DNA of 64,000 bases from Cercophora sp. LCS_1 (GCA_036250225.1 JAPZLL010000075.1:1-64000), one strand, 5' to 3'. Positions 1 through 10,640 are shown, counted from the stretch's first letter. Translations and numbers: made by a program. The notes: generated by a model from the sequence alone, not told the origin.

Positions 1-36
1 TTTTTTGTTTTTCTTTTTTTTAATTTCGCTTTTTGG

Positions 37-58
37 CCCCCCCCCCCCCCCCCCCCCC
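37..58. repeat. poly-C homopolymer tract
   Basis: A T-rich lead is followed by 22 consecutive C. Such tracts are unstable and error-prone in assembly. No gene is associated with it. Confidence 0.85.
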
Positions 59-149
59 AAAATCATTTAGGAGGCCTTTGTGATCTATTAGCTACCATTT
101 TTTCTGTCTATGTTCCCGATCACCTTGAATTTCCAGTACATCTTCAAAT

Positions 150-813
150 GCTGTACGCCTCGGAGCGGACCTCGGCGCGCGACTTGCTCCCATGGTCATA
201 ACCTGGAGACTTGCGGTCGTTCGGTTGTCGCTCTTTGGAAACAGTGATACGAACTACATGCCACCCGCGCCCACAACCAACCTCGCTGCCGGCACCTGAG
301 ACGTATGGTTCGAGTTCGCTTTTTGCGTGATGTGGGGTTGCAGCTCTAGTTACACAGCATCCGCCGCGACAAGCGCCTTCGACAGCGGGTGGGCGGAAAT
401 GTCGCAAACCTGAGAGAACCGAACGAACCCACCATCGATAGACGACAGGACGCGCCGTACGAGACGTGGTGCGCGCTTCGAGTGGTTGTCTGTCCGGTCG
501 CTGTGGCTGTCGTCGGTCTCGAGGCTGTCTGCTAGGCCGCCGTCGTCGCTGTCTGTCGGGCCGTCGTCGGTCTCGGCCTCGCAGATGGAGATGGTTGGGA
601 CGCCATTGTTGTGCGGGACGGGACGGGAATGGACCCCTTTGTGGTGAGACGTTTGTTTGTCGGGACCCTGCGCTTGGAAAAGACAAGTTGGTGGCAGCTG
701 ATGATGTGTTCGAAGAGCGTTGTCGGGCATCTCTCGCCTTCCAGCCTGTTGGCGCGTTGCTCGGCCCCGGCGAGCCGTTTCAGCAGCTCTTCGTTGGTGT
801 GCGGCGGCACCAT
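150..813 (-). pseudogene. N-terminal remnant of a nuclease-kinase family gene
   Basis: Reading leftward from the ATG at 813, the first 60 or so residues align by eye with the start of the nuclease-kinase gene at 33.3 kb. Both have a short Gln/Glu/Arg-rich coil, then a C/G-PTTL-(F/I)-E block, a CH pair, and a motif of the form RV-x-T-(N/D)-(K/R)-RLTT-(K/Q)-G. After that block the frame loses similarity and closes near 535. Other frames stay open to about 150 and may hold further decayed parts of the family. Nothing resembling the nuclease core or the kinase domain is present. It is therefore a 5' fragment or a frameshifted pseudogene. The family assignment rests on comparison inside this window. 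Confidence 0.5.
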
Positions 814-1600
814 GGTGCGTCTGTTCGCTGGCTACGAGAAGGGTCAGAATCAAACGTGTCGCGACACGCGCTGCATTGACATACCCCTGTGCACGGGTGG
901 GCAACCCAGCAGCTGGTAGCCTTGGTGTTGGTACTTTGATGGAAGGTGGGATAGCCTATGAATGGCCCCAACGATCGTTTCGACTCGCACCTGATGACGG
1001 CAGGATTCTTCTCCTAGGGTTGGATACGACAACAGGGAGGGAGGTGGACTCATGGCACGCAATCCGATTCGTCGGCCATGGATACTGCTTGCGTTCCCCA
1101 CCGTACCAGCTTTGCTGGCTTTTATGGATGACCGAGGTGAACTGGCCTTTCTGTGCTGGTTGCGCCAAAGGCAGAGCCTTTCACGTCTTTTGGAGGGTTT
1201 GCAACAGTGGGTTGTGCGATTGGTGCAGCTCCGTGTCAACGCCCGATGAATGCGCGTTGTGATTGTGCTGCAAGAGACTGTCTCCTAGCAAGTGGAGATC
1301 TGGTGTGCCTGCTCTTTATTGTCCCATCTTTTTCTCTTTGCCTTGGGCGTTTCACCACGTGATATTGGTGGCCCGGCCTGAAGGAGAGTGGGACGTGCTT
1401 TTCCAAGTCGGTTTTTGCTTTCTCGGTGCGGCTGGTCTTGGCACACAAACCCCAAACGCGCAAAAGTAGGGTGGCCGCTTCCTAGGTCATCAACCCTTTC
1501 GACCCTCCCCACGCGAGCAACTTGGATTCTTTCACCATTGTGAGTCTTCTCCGGTCGGCGCCTGATCCGTTCTTCCTTAGGCCCTTGTGTTGCTTACCCT
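814..1600. other. no recognisable gene
   Basis: Several short overlapping open frames occur on both strands. None shows a recognisable motif, consistent intron borders or similarity to other parts of the window. Confidence 0.5.
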
Positions 1601-1603
1601 CTC

Positions 1604-2854
1604 GTGCAGCGTCACAAAATGCAACGGGTGGAAGCTGATGGACATAGACTCCTCCAGACGATTCTCAGCTGCAGCCCCAGCGGCTCTATAAGATCATGGA
1701 AACCATCCACGCCCGCCTCCGATCCGACGTCGAGGTCCAGGACTACCACTTTCTTCTCGACCCGGTCGATCACCACCACCGTACGGACACCCACGAGCAC
1801 TTTGTCGAGTGGGACAACATTCCGCAGCGCCAACTTCAGGAAGCTTTCCCTCACAGCACCATCAGGGTTGTACGTTCACACATGGCACACTTGCATGCGG
1901 GGATCCTTGGCTCATGCTAACGGCTGGGGTTTACATAGCACTTCAACCCGACCACCGGCGAAATGTCCGTCTCCACCATAAGCCAGGCGCTCCACTTCGA
2001 GCTTCAGCATTTGCTTGTCAACAAACTGCGCCACTGTATCGCCGCCCATCCTCAGGCGGCAAATAGCCTCCAAGTTGGGACGTTCCCAGAGGGGAATGCT
2101 GCGTCGGAGGTGCCCCCACTGCCTGGTTTCTCTCTATCCATCGGACCACGATGCCGACCAACCTTGTCTCGCCATTAGCGCCATCGCCATTGGGGGGGGG
2201 GGAGAGGGGGCAGCCAGGGGTACTCTCGCCCACATCATGGCACGGCATCCCAGCATCCAGGCCATGGTCCGTCTTGATTTCGGTGGCCTGACCATGGGCA
2301 AATCCATCGATAAAGAGCATTGCGAGCGGCGTGTCCAGCGCATTGCCAACCTTTCTTCGGTTCTCACTTGGACGCGCGGCAAGCACGGCAACATTGTGAA
2401 CACTTGCGAGAGTCTCTCCAAGGCAGATGGCGGGCTCCGCCTGTGTCTCCTGGGTGGCCATCCTAACGGTGGCAGCGGTACCGTTTCCGATCAAGGTATC
2501 GAGGTTACCATCAAGCACAGCGAGCTGTTGGATGCGATCCGCAGGGCGGGCGGATATGCGCATCTTGGTGGTGTCGGCAATCCCGGTCCCCTGCAGTCCT
2601 CCGTGGTCTCTCTCTTCTCTCCGCTCCTGGGCCACCACGGCTCTCGCACCTCTTCCGGCGTGAATGCGGCAGCCCACGTTGCTCGAATGCTTGGCTTCGG
2701 TACTACAACTGCTGCCGCCACTGCCGCCACCTCCGTGCTGGGCGGCTGGCAGGGTGCCCGCGTGTTTCGCCCCCGTCTGCACGGGGCGAACCAAGCCAGG
2801 ATCGCAGTTGCTTCTTGGAGTCGGCTGTTGGCGCGGCTTCCTCGCAAGCTTTGA
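1604..2854 (+). pseudogene. decayed gene fragments, PD-(D/E)XK-type N-terminus plus a repeated 3' segment
   Basis: Three readable pieces lie in different frames. A 74-residue frame starts at 1696 with METIHARL; it resembles the N-terminus of fungal nuclease-like hypothetical proteins, a recollection rather than a search result. A second piece (about 1940-2178) starts after a plausible CATAG acceptor. A third frame continues to the stop at 2854 and ends in ARLPRKL. The second and third frames separate near a run of 11 G at 2192-2202, a likely frameshift site. The segment from about 2490 to 2853 is homologous to 61130-61520. The minus strand is also open across much of the region (2018-3130), and both strands show conservation with the second copy, so the coding strand of the 3' part is unresolved. 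Confidence 0.35.
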
Positions 2855-3681
2855 GCGTTGCGCGGGCGTCTTTTTTGCTTTGCTTTTCAGCAGAGGGAAG
2901 GGGCTGGCTCTCCAGGTTGGCAGGGCAGCATGATGAGCAAGCATGCTTTGGGGAAGGAAAAAGAAGAATCTCGGACAGGAGGGACGCGGCCTTGCGTTGC
3001 TGTATCTTGTAGATAGCAGTAGTACAGAGAGATAGCGGCTATGGGGTTCACCCTGGGCGGGAATACTTCTTTGGCGTAGGACCCGAAAGCGCGAACCCTC
3101 CATGTGGTTGAGGGCTTCTTCCGAGTGCACGGCATTGCGCCCGCTCGCCGGGACGCAGCCTGCAACAACATGATCAACCGCAAGTCTGTGCTTCCTATTC
3201 TCGATCGTAGATGATCACGCTCGTCCTTCTGCCAGCGCCACCTCCTCCGCCTCACTCAACCCAGTCTCGTCACCACCTTTCGTCCTCATCCTCGCTGTCA
3301 TCCTCCCCAAAGTGGACCCCACGTCGTACTCGGGTTGCCTGCCACGTCCTCTCGGTAACCCGACACGCGACTGCGAACACCTGCCGGGTTGGCCAGCACT
3401 GCAGAGCAGCACTGCAGGTACGCCTGATCAAGGTGGTCACAATGGGCTAGGTCTTGTTGTTGGGTTGCGCAATAGAAACGGGGAACCCGGTGGATGGCAG
3501 CGCCAGATGGATGCCTGCCTTTGATGCCAGAGATGCAACCGCAGTCAAAGCACGGCAGAGAGAAGCAATCAATTGTTCGCTTGACCTGCAAGACGAGCTG
3601 TAGCGTAGCCTGCGCCAATTGCCTTGATTGCTCGAATTTGACGTGCCAGAAAGATGATCCCTTGGCGCACCAGAATGATGC
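2855..3681. other. no recognisable gene
   Basis: Only short overlapping frames are seen. A GAC/CTC-rich stretch near 3690 belongs to the acidic tail of the next gene. Confidence 0.5.
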
Positions 3682-4950
3682 TCACCAGAACTCCTCCTCC
3701 TCCTCCTCTTCCAAGTCGGCACCCAGCAGGTTAGCCAGCTCGTACGACTTGCTCTGTGTATAGTCTTGGGTGTTGCGGATGAGCTCGCGGCCTCGGTTTG
3801 GATAGTCAAGCAAACTTCCGCACGCTACCAAGTTCTGATGGTATTGTCCGCCTTCAGAATGGTGTGTATATACTTCAGCCACTTTGCCATTGGTGACGCA
3901 GGTTAAAACAGCAGCTTCCTTAGCGGCCTTATCGATAACTGTAGCAGCAACAATACTATCTTGGCGGGCCTTAGTAAGAGCCCGGTCCCGTGCGTTGACC
4001 AAAACGGCACCATTGTAGGCGGCTTGGACTGTTGCCTGGTGGAGATTGCCATCGTCATGTTTGAATTCGGCAGTAAAGTGATAGAAAGAGAGCGACTTCT
4101 TTTTGTGGAGAGCATTATCGTGCAGGTGATCAGGTAGAACCTCTGTACAAAGGCCTTCGAGGACATCAGGACGGGGGTCGGATAAGTTATTGTTGAAATC
4201 CTGTTTGGGAATCTGCGTAATGGCTCGACCATGCACTCTATTATACTGTGGGTCGTTATACTCTCTCATAATCCTCGTTTGGATAAGATGAGAGGCACTA
4301 CCCTCGTTGAACGATCTGGATACCTTATTGCAATAGGCTTGATGGATACGCTCGGAAGGCTGGGTATTGGTACGGCGCTGGGTAACGCAGTTCCTAATGG
4401 TATTGAGGCCGTGGGGCGGACGGGAGGCAATAGGGTCCAAGATACCGTTCTCATAGGCGTGTTGTTCAAAGGCGGAATCGGTGGTGGGGATGGTCATGGC
4501 GTCGGTTTCGTCGTCGAAAAGGTAGGCGCTGTTGGTGTTGTTGTCTTTAACACAACCGTTCAGGGCGTTGAGGCGAGCCAAGTTCTTTCGGGTCAGAGGA
4601 TGTGCCATCGTTTTATCGTGGGAGGCCACCGAGACAGAGACTCGGTCGCCATCGTCGAGCTTTGGCACGTCTCGGTTGCTGGCAATGGCTATAGCTTGGG
4701 TCCGTCGCATCATGGCAGCCATGCAAGGCACGTCTCCGCCGCTGGCTGTGGGTGTCTGTTGTATCATAGCAGCCCGAGGAAATTCCAATGGCGAGCAGAG
4801 AGGGAGGGAGACATAAGACGTGGTACAGAGGAAGTGAGGAGAGATGTAATGAGGGGAGACGAGCAAGGGCACGTCTTTGTTGCTGGCCTTTTGCAGGAGA
4901 TGGTCGCTGTCGCTGGTCTGTCGCGGGAGATGGTGAGACGTGGCGAACAA
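3682..4950 (-). CDS. PD-(D/E)XK-like fungal hypothetical protein
   Basis: One uninterrupted frame of up to 422 residues. The first 114 residues are low-complexity; a second good start is the ATG at 4608 (MAHPLTRKN), giving 308 residues, and I consider it the more likely one. The core holds a DPRPD motif, then about 35 residues later AEFKHDDGN. This D...E-x-K spacing is typical of the PD-(D/E)XK nuclease fold. The C-terminus carries a conserved-looking block (YHQNL...NTQDYTQSKSYELA) followed by seven Glu and a terminal FW. I associate this layout with a fungal family of unknown function that has F-x-x-E-(F/W)-K at the same place. Whether it cuts nucleic acid is unknown. It stands alone, with no cotranscribed partner. 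Confidence 0.6.
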   Translation of the reverse strand: MFATSHHLPRQTSDSDHLLQKASNKDVPLLVSPHYISPHFLCTTSYVSLPLCSPLEFPRAAMIQQTPTASGGDVPCMAAMMRRTQAIAIASNRDVPKLDDGDRVSVSVASHDKTMAHPLTRKNLARLNALNGCVKDNNTNSAYLFDDETDAMTIPTTDSAFEQHAYENGILDPIASRPPHGLNTIRNCVTQRRTNTQPSERIHQAYCNKVSRSFNEGSASHLIQTRIMREYNDPQYNRVHGRAITQIPKQDFNNNLSDPRPDVLEGLCTEVLPDHLHDNALHKKKSLSFYHFTAEFKHDDGNLHQATVQAAYNGAVLVNARDRALTKARQDSIVAATVIDKAAKEAAVLTCVTNGKVAEVYTHHSEGGQYHQNLVACGSLLDYPNRGRELIRNTQDYTQSKSYELANLLGADLEEEEEEEFW

Positions 4951-5646
4951 AGAAAGCAGCGTTGGGGCTGAGACGTTTCCGTTGAGTCGGGGCCAATCAC
5001 GCTATTGGCAGCCGAGTCAATCAGTCCACCGGCAGCGCGTCGCCGGGGCAGCCATGAAGAAGTGACGGAACGCGGCCGTGGGACCCATTGGAAATGGAGT
5101 CCCTCCTGGCCCATTGGGGCGTTGGGCTGATGAAAGACTGTTCTGGCAGTGTTGCCGGTACCGGTACGCGCTCGAGTTCTCCATTCCCCGGCAGGTCGTT
5201 AGGCTAACGCGCATGGGCAGACAAAGGGCTTGATGCTACATCCGGTTGTGGGAGCGGCGATGCGAGGGAGCTGCCCGTTAATACCCCAGGTGGCAACCCA
5301 CGCAACGAGTCTACAGCCAGCCAACAACAGCGGAAGATGGGTGGTCAAGAGCGTTCTCGTTCTCCCGCCCCACCGTCTCCCCCGCCATTACCGCGGTAAT
5401 CCTGCGCGACCAAAGCCTTGCGGGCGGAGCAAGACCATCCGCCTCCGCTAAGCAACGGCTCGTCCGAGGCGGGACAGGCACCCGAAGCATGGAACTCTTG
5501 GATCGGCCGGGAGGGGCTGAAGGGCGTCAAGAAGACGAGTTCTTTGAGGTCGAGGTGCAAAGGATTTTGTAGCCCACCGGTGCGTCGTGGCACCCTTGCC
5601 AGCCTCTTTATCAAATTAGTAAGACGAGTGCCTCCGGGCGGTCTGC
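4951..5646. other. spacer, possible upstream exon of the next gene
   Basis: Short open frames precede the gene at 5647, including one starting at 5418 in a different frame. I could not find a splice arrangement joining them convincingly. Otherwise nothing is seen. Confidence 0.4.
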
Positions 5647-6252
5647 ATGGATGTTTGTGATTTTGACCACGTCCAAGCTGGAGCCCAGGTAACGTCCGCG
5701 TCCCGTTCATTGCGTAAACTCGCCTACGACTTTGTATACCAAGATTATCTCAAGCGATTTCGCTGCTTGCTAGACCTTGTACGAGCCTGGGAACTTGAAG
5801 TGTATGGACAACTACTGCTCGCCGACGAGTGGGCAGCGGCCAAGAATGATAGTGGCTTCCTTGTTGCTAGTGCGCTCGAAAATTGGACTGATATGGACTG
5901 GTTTGCTCACCGCTACATCAACTGGAAGTGGTATCGAGGGCAGGGCAAGGGGGGCCTGGATGCTAGAGTCAAGGTGTTTATGGAAGACCCGACCCATCGA
6001 GCTTTTATCACGGCGAAGCTTGAAGAAGGTAGGGCCTACAAGGCCGCGCTAGACAGACTAAAGAACGGAAACGACAAAGCGGCAGCAGCTAATTACAGAG
6101 GCGATTTTAGGTCGTTACTCGCCATCATTGAGCGATTCACATCTCCTGTCCTCGCATTCCCGAATATCACCTGGGGAGTAGTAATCCTCGCCGCGGGAAC
6201 CCCGTACTTCATTGGGAAACGCATCGTCCAGTCTCATTCTCGATCCTTCTAG
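5647..6252 (+). CDS. hypothetical protein with C-terminal hydrophobic segment
   Basis: A 201-residue frame from MDVCDFDHV to the TAG at 6250-6252. The body is rich in aromatic and charged residues (YINWKWYRG, a lysine-rich AALDRLKNGNDKAAAANY stretch), giving a helical soluble appearance. Near the C-terminus a hydrophobic run (about residues 172-190, ITWGVVILAAGTPYFIG) could be a single membrane anchor followed by a basic tail. I do not recognise the family. The frame may be the last exon of a longer gene because it is open upstream of the ATG. It converges on gene A and shares stop-codon bases with it. Confidence 0.5.
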   Translation: MDVCDFDHVQAGAQVTSASRSLRKLAYDFVYQDYLKRFRCLLDLVRAWELEVYGQLLLADEWAAAKNDSGFLVASALENWTDMDWFAHRYINWKWYRGQGKGGLDARVKVFMEDPTHRAFITAKLEEGRAYKAALDRLKNGNDKAAAANYRGDFRSLLAIIERFTSPVLAFPNITWGVVILAAGTPYFIGKRIVQSHSRSF

Positions 6253-7930
6253 GCAATTGTGCGAGTCAGCTCGGCAATCGCACGAGCCATGTCGGCGATC
6301 GCACGATCCTTCTCGGCAATTGTATGAGCCATGTTGGTGATCGCGCAGTCCTTCTCGGCAATCGTATGAGCCATGTTGGTGATCGCGCAGTCCTTCTCGG
6401 CAATCGCACAGTCCTTCTCGGCAATCGTATGAGCCATGTCGGTGATCGCACAGTCCTTCTCGGCAATCGTATGAGCCATGTCGGTGATCGCACGATCCTT
6501 CTCGGCAATCGTAGCCATGTCGGTGATCGCACAATCCATGTCGGCAATTGCAACATCTTGCTCCTTGCGGGCCATCTCTTCCTCCTTGCGGGCCGCCTCT
6601 TCCACCTTGCGGGCCAGCTTCTCAAAAATGGTTTCTTCTGCAAAGTCCTCTAAGTAGGTCTCTTCTCGGTACACCGCGAGGGCCTTCCGGAATTCACGCC
6701 GGAGCTGGCCGTAGGTGAGCACGATCTGGGGCTCCCTGTTTCATCTGTTAGTCTTGCCAAAAGGACAGGCAGGCGCAAGCAAACCGTTGGACGCCAGCAT
6801 TGACTTCGGCAGCGGACGGGCGGCAGAACGACGCGGGGAGATCGGCAGGATCTGTTCCATTAGAAACGTCAGCGCAAGAACGGGCGTAGGATAGAGGGAG
6901 ATTAGCAGGACCTATCACATCGGAAAGGAACAAACCAATCTGGCCTATAGCCTGTTCCTCAGTGTTGTCGCTGTAAAGTATCTCGGCATACTGCAGCCAG
7001 TGGTGGCCGCCCGGTATGCTGTTGTCCGCTGTCACAAGGCTGACCGTTACCTTGTTGGCCTTGGGGTAATTAATGTTGAAAACGATGACTGCTCTAATCT
7101 TGCCGCCAGAAGATTTGATGTATTGCAGTGCCTTTGCCTCAACATTATTCCAAGACTGTGCAAACGCAACCTCACAGACGAGAGAAGGCATAGGATTTAT
7201 CGCACATCCAAACGCCCAGTCTGGCTGCCTGCTCAATTCGCCATCGATCTCGAGGCGGCTTGTTGCGAAGTTAATAACGGCCTTGAGCCGAAGGCGGATG
7301 GCAGCATTCTGAATCGAGGGGACCAGGAAACCGAGAGTATCCCTAAGGAGAAGAGCCGAAAAACAGCCGAAGGTGCCGTGCAGCGGGCTTTCGGCCATGT
7401 CGAGCTGGACAGTTTTGGAATCAAAATCGTATTCCACTCGTTGGGGTATAGCGATATCGAGCTGGTACAGGCGATCGTAGAGAAGGGATCGGAAATCGTG
7501 AAACTGCTCCTCAGGCCAAGGGAACTGGACAAAACACACGGCACTGCGGTTGCGCGCGTCCACAATACACTGGACAACCTGATCGAAGGTGGGGTCAAGC
7601 AGCGAAATCTGCAAAGAGATGGGTCAGCGTCTGAAATTCGCCGAGGGCCAAATGGAAAACACGTACCCACTCAACGTCGGTGCTGGGGGACGACGCCATT
7701 GCGCCGGGAGACGACACCGTTGCGCCGGGAGACGACACCACTGCGCCGGGAGCCGACACCATCGCGCCGGGAGACGACACCATTGCGCTGGGAGACGACA
7801 CCACTGCACCAGGAGACGATACCACTGCGCCGGGAGACGACACCATCGCGCCGGGAGACGACACCACTGCACCAGGAGACAACACCATTGCGCCGGGAGA
7901 CGATACCACTGCGTCGGGAGACGACACCAT
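6249..7930 (-). CDS. gene A: PD-(D/E)XK-like protein with coiled-coil repeat tail
   Basis: Three exons read leftward: 7930 (or 7699) to 7667, 7608-6785 and 6735-6249. Intron 1 is GTACGT...TTTGCAG. Intron 2 has a weak GTTTGC donor, a CTAAC branch site and an AACAG acceptor. Both intron positions and phases match paralogue gene B at 14.1-15.6 kb. The central exon ends its core with DWAFG, then LVCEVAFAQSW and a YPKA block, the D...E-V-x-x-(S/A)-Q signature of a fungal PD-(D/E)XK-like group. Exon 3 begins EPQIVLTYGQLRREF and continues into a coiled coil of 14-residue repeats (AHTIAEKDCAITDM type). Starting at 7699 (MASSPSTDVEW) gives 447 residues, close to gene B. Starting at 7930 adds an N-terminus encoded by a 21-bp minisatellite and gives 524. 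Relative to B, A has about 20 extra residues before CRPSA, apparently a small internal duplication. Function unknown. Confidence 0.65.
6262..6545 (-). repeat. 42-bp repeats encoding the coiled-coil tail of gene A
   Basis: Imperfect tandem units built from three short words on the plus strand: tcggcaatcg, gagccatgt and ggtgatcgcac. They encode 14-residue units of the form AHTIAEKDCAITDM, about six copies with some half-units deleted. Fourteen residues are two heptads, so gain or loss of a unit keeps the coiled-coil register. Confidence 0.75.
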
Positions 7931-7950
7931 TGCGCCGGGAGACGAGGATC
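7683..7950. repeat. 21-bp minisatellite at the 5' end of gene A
   Basis: About twelve imperfect copies of a 21-bp unit (plus strand gggagacgacaccattgcgcc with variants). Because 21 is a multiple of three and the unit lacks stops, all six frames are open. In the gene A frame it encodes VSSPGA(V/M) heptapeptides, many with an ATG. It ends exactly at the MASSPSTDVEW start of gene A. Confidence 0.85.
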
Positions 7951-8022
7951 AACGCTTTAGTTTCTTGGGAAACCTCAAAATCAAGTTTGGAGGTATTCTT
8001 GCGTGAGTGGTTTGGATTGTGA

Positions 8023-8840
8023 TGTTAAAGGTTTTGCGTTGAGTTCTGTGGAGGGGTAATATTCTCAAGGCCTTGACAGGGCTTTGAGGGCCGTGCGCAA
8101 GTCTCGCGCGATTCCAGCTTAGTCAGTTAGCCTTGCACGATTCGTTTTTACGCACAGTGCAAGAGATATGCTTTATTGAATTTGCCTGTGTTGGTCCTGG
8201 CATTTAGCTAAAACCTTTTGTCTCATCTTTTTATGGGATTCAACCTTTGCAGGGATAGCAGTGGCTGTAATCTCAAGAACGCATCATGGCAGCTCAGGAG
8301 AGTATGGACGACGCGCAAATCGACTAAATGACCCTGGCAGGCACACATCAACTGTGTTCGGCCCAGGCTGTTATGGGAATTGATCTGAGCGTGGCTGACG
8401 TTGAGCAAACACTTGATCACAGCGGAGTGGTCTGGGTTGCGCTCTGACCTAGATAACCAACGCTGAAAGTCCCATCATTTTATCCCTGACTTTTTTGTTT
8501 TCGCGTTTGATCAGGACATTGAGCCTGTGGATCGTTTGCCGTGAAAACAAGCTTTTGGAGGTTGGTCCCACCAACAAGTCGCTGCCAAAGAAGACAAGCA
8601 GGTTGACAATTCATAGGGCAGGCAATGGGACGAACATGGCTATGAATGGATTATGAACCTTCTACAGTCGTACAGGGTGTCCCCTTTGTTACGACTGCCC
8701 AAGGTAGTGCTCAAGCGCCCCATCCCACGACAAGTGGCAGATAACAGGAGACGTGGAAGACCTAGAATTTCCTCCATGACTCAACCTTAAATAGAGACGA
8801 TATTACGAACTCTACTCTGCAAAGCTTTGGATTTTCTGGC
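8023..8840. other. no recognisable gene
   Basis: Lower-GC spacer with only very short frames. It probably contains the upstream region of gene A and the 3' flank of the next locus. Confidence 0.55.
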
Positions 8841-9277
8841 CTAAGAAAGACCCAGACCGGTGAGGTTGTTGGCGGTCTTGGCCTGGAGCGTGTTGTCCAT
8901 GCACCCGTGCTCTCCACACCCAGAGACCAGGGCCTCATTGACGTGCCGCGCGAGGGCCTGGCAAAACGACACGTGTTTGTTCTTCTTGTACTCGAACTGC
9001 TCGACTACGTCAATGACATTGTTGAAGCAAGGGTCCTTGTTGGGGTGCATCGTGCAGACTATGCGGTTTTTCCACTCGGCAAGGCCACCGTGCAGTTGCC
9101 AAGGTCCCAGTTCCTCGGCGGGGTTTCGGTGGAGAAGGTTTGGTTCCGGCGTCCGATTTCGCAGCGACCATCGATCTGGACGTCGCGGTTCCATTGCCAG
9201 CCTGGCTTGGGCAAGTGCGCTGCGGCTTTGTGGACGGCCATTGCGGTGGCCACGACGGTGCCGACGTTTAGAAGCAT
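8841..9277 (-). pseudogene. broken cysteine-containing secreted protein
   Basis: Reading leftward from the ATG at 9277, the first frame begins MLLNVGTVVATAMAVHKAAA, a good signal-peptide shape, followed by Cys- and Trp-containing sequence ending GNCTVALPSGKTA and a stop near 9060. A second frame overlaps it and continues the protein-like sequence with five cysteines (IVC, DPC, SFC, SGC, HGC) to the stop at 8841. The candidate GT-AG interval that could join them is only about 32 bp and gives the wrong frame. A one-base frameshift is therefore likely: a pseudogene or a sequence error. It resembles small secreted fungal proteins but no named family is claimed. Confidence 0.4.
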
Positions 9278-9345
9278 TGTGCCTGTCGGGCGTTTTTTCA
9301 GAAGGTAGGTACTGCCGGAGTCCAGGAGATGAAAGGGAATACTCC

Positions 9346-9346
<1 letters not shown>

Positions 9347-9377
<31 letters not shown>
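9347..9377. repeat. poly-A tract (31 A)
   Basis: Thirty-one consecutive A directly upstream (minus-strand sense) of the broken secreted-protein gene. A similar run lies at 11268-11299. Confidence 0.9.
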
Positions 9378-9378
<1 letters not shown>

Positions 9379-9979
9379 ATCTACTCCTCCGCTACACCTA
9401 GCGCATGCATCGGGCCCTTTAAGAGGGAATGTGTGGGTATTTGCGAGCAACCTGATGCATTAACAGCATGGCTCTGTCAACCGGACCTCGCTGTGTCATT
9501 GCCTTTGGAGCTCATATGCAAAAACTGGTTTTCCTGTAACTGTTACCAGGCCGTCGGGACAGCGTTGGGCGCGCGTCCCAATCGCTTGGATTCAACCGTC
9601 GGGCCGTCTTCTACGCAGACAACACACCTGCAGCCATGCTGTGATGTCATCAATACCGCCCAGCCAACCAACAGATCGGCCCGGACCTTTTCGCCTTTTG
9701 ATCGGGGCAATTTGCGAAACCCCATTTCCCCCGAACTGCCCCCGTACCGTGCGTTCTGCAACGTGCGGGTAACGCAGGTCCTAGACCAGAATCCGTTGTG
9801 GGAAGTCACGAAGAAATGGGTTTAAGCCTGGCGACACAAGAGACCTACCATGCAGTCCTACAGAGAAAAAGCGTCCTTCCTGACGTCACGATGCTACTTT
9901 GCTTGGGCCGGGAAGAGATTTCCCCGCTCACGTTTTTGTCACTGGGCGTTCTGGGAGGGCAGCTGCCCCCTAAATCGAG
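9378..9979. other. no recognisable gene
   Basis: Open frames occur on both strands but without motifs or splice borders. It lies between two minus-strand gene remnants. Confidence 0.5.
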
Positions 9980-10640
9980 TCACGCTTGCCTCGCTGTTTG
10001 CGCAATTTGGTCCGCGCCTCGTCTGCAAGTCTCCGACAACGGGCTTGCACCGCGCACGCGTAGATGACGTAGAGCCTGACAAGTAGACGAGAGAAGCGCA
10101 GGCGTATGCGTGGACAGGTACTTGTTGGGATCCTTGCCGATAACGGCGTCGTCTTCGCCCGTGAGACCCGGAAGGTGGATCTTGAGCGCGGCAGCGATCT
10201 TCCCCTCGGCGTGGTCCTTGTCTAGCCAGGCACACAGAACCGGGCTGTAAAAAGCACAAGAAGCGTCAGTGATGGGCCCTAAAGAGCATCGCCGAGTGAG
10301 GGAGCGGGTGGGGACCACGACGTGCTCTTGTCGTTTTGTGTCGGGGACCTGTGTGTGACTCGGTGTCAGCGCATCCATGATGGCCCAGAACTTGACGAAT
10401 TGCGCTGAAACAGGAGGAGGACACACCCTAATGCCGCTAAAGTGCCATTGGATACCGCAAAGGCAGCCCCCAATCACCAATCCAGCCGTGCTTTGGATAG
10501 CCACCAATGCTCGTAGTGCTCGAAACCGCAACGCAGATGGCATCGTCTCCGGCCGAGAGGAAGGTGCGGTTGGCCTGGCGGTTGTCGGTTTGTTTGATGG
10601 AATACTCGGCAAACTGGCCGCTTCCAACCGTATCCCCCAT
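9980..10640 (-). CDS. possible two-exon secreted-type hypothetical protein, 5' end unresolved
   Basis: Exon 1 runs from at least the ATG at 10640 to 10456. It contains GDDAICVA and, after GGYPKHG, the motif WIGDWG. A 210-bp intron follows, with donor GTATCC and acceptor CTGAC...TTTTTACAG. Exon 2 starts at 10244 with PVLCAWLDKDHAEG and IHLPGLTGEDD and is open to 9980. The splice joins the frames correctly (two bases plus one). The order A-x-D-A-I-C, then W-x-G-(D/E)-W-G, then a C-x-W-(I/L)-D-x-D block recalls a fungal group of secreted proteins of unknown function. Protein-like sequence continues upstream of 10640 (IELIRLFDEKDQLLVTG) to a stop near 10705, so the true start or an earlier exon is missing here. 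It could be a pseudogene. A plus-strand frame covers 10377-10931 but shows no motif. Confidence 0.4.

Noticed and set aside
300..320. Possible tRNA B-box-like word near ggttcgagttc
   Set aside because: No matching acceptor or T-stem and no A box at the right distance. No tRNA was found anywhere by eye.
2018..3130. 370-codon minus-strand frame
   Set aside because: Overlaps the plus-strand fragments; both strands show conservation with 61 kb, so neither strand could be chosen as a full gene.
7683..7950. CRISPR-like array
   Set aside because: Units are contiguous 21-bp repeats without spacers, and the genome is eukaryotic.
7000..8022. 340-codon plus-strand frame
   Set aside because: Opposite strand of gene A joined to the 21-bp repeat, which is open in all six frames.
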